This document shows, one piece after another, positions 31,549 to 33,213 of a DNA stretch of 33,213 nucleotides. How positions within the stretch are numbered: position 1 is the first letter of the stretch; each line of letters begins with the position of its first letter. The stretch lies in NCBI GenBank assembly GCA_019416265.1, contig DXXQ01000128.1, positions 1 to 33,213 on the forward strand. The letters run 5' to 3'. A model generated the notes under the pieces. It was not told the origin of the DNA. It worked only from the letters and a program-made list of their open reading frames with translations, and did no database searches. The DNA comes from Clostridiales bacterium. GTDB lineage: Bacteria; Bacillota; Clostridia; Lachnospirales; Lachnospiraceae. Made by a program: the position numbers and the translations under genes.

Positions 31549-31644
31549 ATAACCCGTCTTTCTGCGAAAGACACCAATGCGTCATGAAACAGTTGCACTG
31601 GTTTTCGCTTTCTATTTTAGTTTCCTTCTGATACTATTTTTATA

Positions 31645-31840
31645 AGACTGACATACTACAGAACACGTGGAGGTGAGTGGCGGGGCTGTATAGCGGCGAC
31701 CTCGTATTTATATATGTTGTCGGTCATCCGTTAAGGCATCAATGAGTGGCGCATTACTGTAGCCCGTAAACTTATCTCTTCCGAAGTCGACTCGATCTCG
31801 CCGGATGACCAGTCACTGTCAGTGTTATCACTACAATATC
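31645..31840 (+). ncRNA. Candidate bridge RNA of the IS110-family element
   Basis: The roughly 200-base gap upstream of the transposase has the structure expected for an IS110-type bridge RNA. Visible pairings are GAGGT/ACCTC (31670-31674 with 31699-31703) enclosing GCT-GTAT-AGC, and a perfect 9-bp stem GGTCATCCG/CGGATGACC (31722-31730 with 31802-31810) enclosing a 71-base region. Each enclosed region contains TGAGTGGCG (31674-31682 and 31743-31751) followed shortly by CTGTA, so the two loops look like relatives, as expected for target and donor loops. A possible -10 TACTAT sits at 31632-31637. Guides could not be assigned because the element ends are not defined. Confidence 0.6.
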
Positions 31841-31853
31841 AGGAGGTAGTTAC

Positions 31854-33113
31854 TTGTCTTTTAAAATTTTAAAATTTAACTGCTGTGGACTTGATGTCCA
31901 CAAAACATGGATCTATGCCTGCATCGGCATTACTGATTCCAATAATCGTACAGAATATAAGCAAGCTCGCTTTTCTTCCTTCACAAAAGGATTGAATGAG
32001 TTGTGTGACTGGCTTGCAAAATATAACTGTAACGATGTGTGCATGGAATCTACCGGAAAGTATTGGATCCCTGTTTTCAATATCTTAGAGCAACGCAAAA
32101 TCTGGGTTACTCTATCCCATCCCAAATACACAAAACCCATGAAAGGAAATAAGACAGACCGCAAAGATGCCAAATGGATCTGTGATCTATACATGTGTGG
32201 CATGGTTAAGCCTTCCTTTATTCCACCTGCTGACATCAGAGAACTTAGGGATCTTGTAAGATACCGTTTCAAACTCATCTGTATGATTACCGGTGAAAAG
32301 AATCGTGCCCAAAATTGTCTTACCGTATCCAATCTAAAACTTGATGATGTTTTTTCTGATGTATTTGGTAAATCTTCTCGTTCTATTACAGAACAGATTT
32401 TGCAACACCCTGGTGAAAAATTTGATGTAGCACCTTTCGTTCATGGTCGCTGCAAAACTCCCATTGAAGAAATACAGGCGGCCATTGATGGGGCTATCTC
32501 TAAAGAACAAGCTGTGAAACTCAGACAATGCCTTGATCATATCGATGAATTACAAAAGCACATTTCAGAAGTAGAACAGGAAATCCTTCGTCTCAGTGAT
32601 AAATATGAGGCTGCTTTAACCTTAATAAGGACTGTTCCCGGATTCGGTAAGAATCCAATGACTGCTATTCAAGTGCTTTCAGAGATTGGCGGTGATATGT
32701 CTGTCTTCCCCACAGCGAAACACCTCGTCTCCTGGGCCGGATGCTGTCCTCGAAATGATAAAAGCGACCGCAAGATCAAATCCACTCGGATTTCCCGTGC
32801 TGGTTCTTATTTTAAACCAGTTCTGGTACAAATTGCAAATGCTTTAATCAAATCAAAGAAACATCCTGAATTTACAACTCGCTATAAGCGTATCAAAGCA
32901 CGCCGTGGACATAAGAAAGCCATCATCGCTATCTGTCGTATGATCCTGACCGCTATCTGGCACATACTTACAGATTTAAAGCCATATACACCAGAGGGGT
33001 TTCTTGAATCACGTCCTGTGAATAAAGAAAAAGTTCTTACTACTTCACAGGCACTTAATCTGCTTAGACAACGAGGATATCTCATCAAAGATGCTCCTTC
33101 ACCAGCTTCCTGA
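31854..33113 (+). CDS. IS110-family recombinase (DEDD transposase)
   Basis: 419-residue recombinase. The N-terminal RuvC-like DEDD domain has D14 in CGLDVHK, E65 in CMESTGKYW, and D102/D105 in KTDRKDAKW. A coiled-coil-like region (about 205-250) follows, then the Transposase_20 domain with TVPGFGKNPMTAIQVLSEIG and SWAGCCPRNDKSDRKIKS, where S304 is the candidate nucleophilic serine. Such enzymes act together with a bridge RNA that pairs with both donor and target DNA. The start is TTG 31854, supported by AGGAGG seven bases upstream. The reading frame is intact, so the element may be active. Confidence 0.93.
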   Translation: MSFKILKFNCCGLDVHKTWIYACIGITDSNNRTEYKQARFSSFTKGLNELCDWLAKYNCNDVCMESTGKYWIPVFNILEQRKIWVTLSHPKYTKPMKGNKTDRKDAKWICDLYMCGMVKPSFIPPADIRELRDLVRYRFKLICMITGEKNRAQNCLTVSNLKLDDVFSDVFGKSSRSITEQILQHPGEKFDVAPFVHGRCKTPIEEIQAAIDGAISKEQAVKLRQCLDHIDELQKHISEVEQEILRLSDKYEAALTLIRTVPGFGKNPMTAIQVLSEIGGDMSVFPTAKHLVSWAGCCPRNDKSDRKIKSTRISRAGSYFKPVLVQIANALIKSKKHPEFTTRYKRIKARRGHKKAIIAICRMILTAIWHILTDLKPYTPEGFLESRPVNKEKVLTTSQALNLLRQRGYLIKDAPSPAS

Positions 33114-33213
33114 TTAGGTGTTGCGTCTATATTCAATTTTTAGCCACCACAACGATGGCTTATTTGTGATGCTCAAATTTATTCTCTACTCGCTACTTCA
33201 TTGTTTCAAACTT

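Larger units (their letters stand above)
31620..33213 (+). mobile_element. IS110-family insertion sequence (ends approximate)
   Basis: Transposase gene plus a structured left non-coding region; no terminal inverted repeats are visible, which is normal for IS110 members. The left boundary lies somewhere in 31573-31660. The right boundary is in 33114-33213 or just beyond the window; that part contains a small hairpin AGCCA/TGGCT (33142-33160) and no gene. The layout, with RNA region upstream of the gene, matches the IS110 rather than the IS1111 subgroup. Confidence 0.75.

Overview
The window looks like a chromosomal segment from a low-GC, spore-forming Firmicute of the Lachnospiraceae type (Blautia or Ruminococcus-like). 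This rests on the gene families (SpoVT, YesM/YesN two-component system, RbsA-type sugar ABC transporter, RpiR/Nan cluster), strong AGGAGG ribosome binding sites, TTG/GTG starts and TTGACA/TATAAT promoters. No database search was possible; names come from motifs read in the sequence.

Region 1 (1-4776): a sucrose module with a LacI-family regulator, a PTS sucrose EIIBCA transporter and a GH32 sucrose-6-phosphate hydrolase. A near-consensus promoter and a LacI-type operator lie in front of the transporter. Region 2 (4941-10868): single genes for a secreted triple-SH3 protein, a small GIY-YIG protein, a LarE-type sulfurtransferase, a PAQR/hemolysin III membrane protein and a PAS-GGDEF-PAS-GGDEF-EAL c-di-GMP enzyme. 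Region 3 (11059-19399): a sugar ABC transporter (ATPase, permease, binding protein), then a four-gene operon of YesN-like regulator, YesM-like kinase with almost no extracellular sensor, a degenerate RbsA-like pseudo-ATPase and an unknown small protein. Together these suggest transporter-coupled sensing. Region 4 (19496-25146): SpoVT, then a sialic-acid/amino-sugar cluster (NanE, RpiR regulator on the opposite strand, NanA) with nearly identical operator-like palindromes before nanE and nanA. A short remnant after nanA looks like the start of a deleted ROK kinase. Two minus-strand genes follow: nicotinate phosphoribosyltransferase and a VanY-like peptidase without a signal peptide.

Region 5 (25585-33213) is accessory DNA next to a tRNA-Gln gene. 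It holds the C-terminal remnant of a tyrosine integrase, an IS1634-like element flanked by a perfect 104-bp direct repeat, and a compact unknown three-gene operon (DUF4869-like protein, mini P-loop ATPase, TOPRIM-like protein). Remnants of two Fic-domain genes and a single-pass membrane protein follow. At the end is an IS110-family element whose upstream non-coding segment folds like a bridge RNA.

The strongest candidates for something new are the three-gene operon, the pseudo-ABC/kinase module and the IS110 bridge-RNA candidate.
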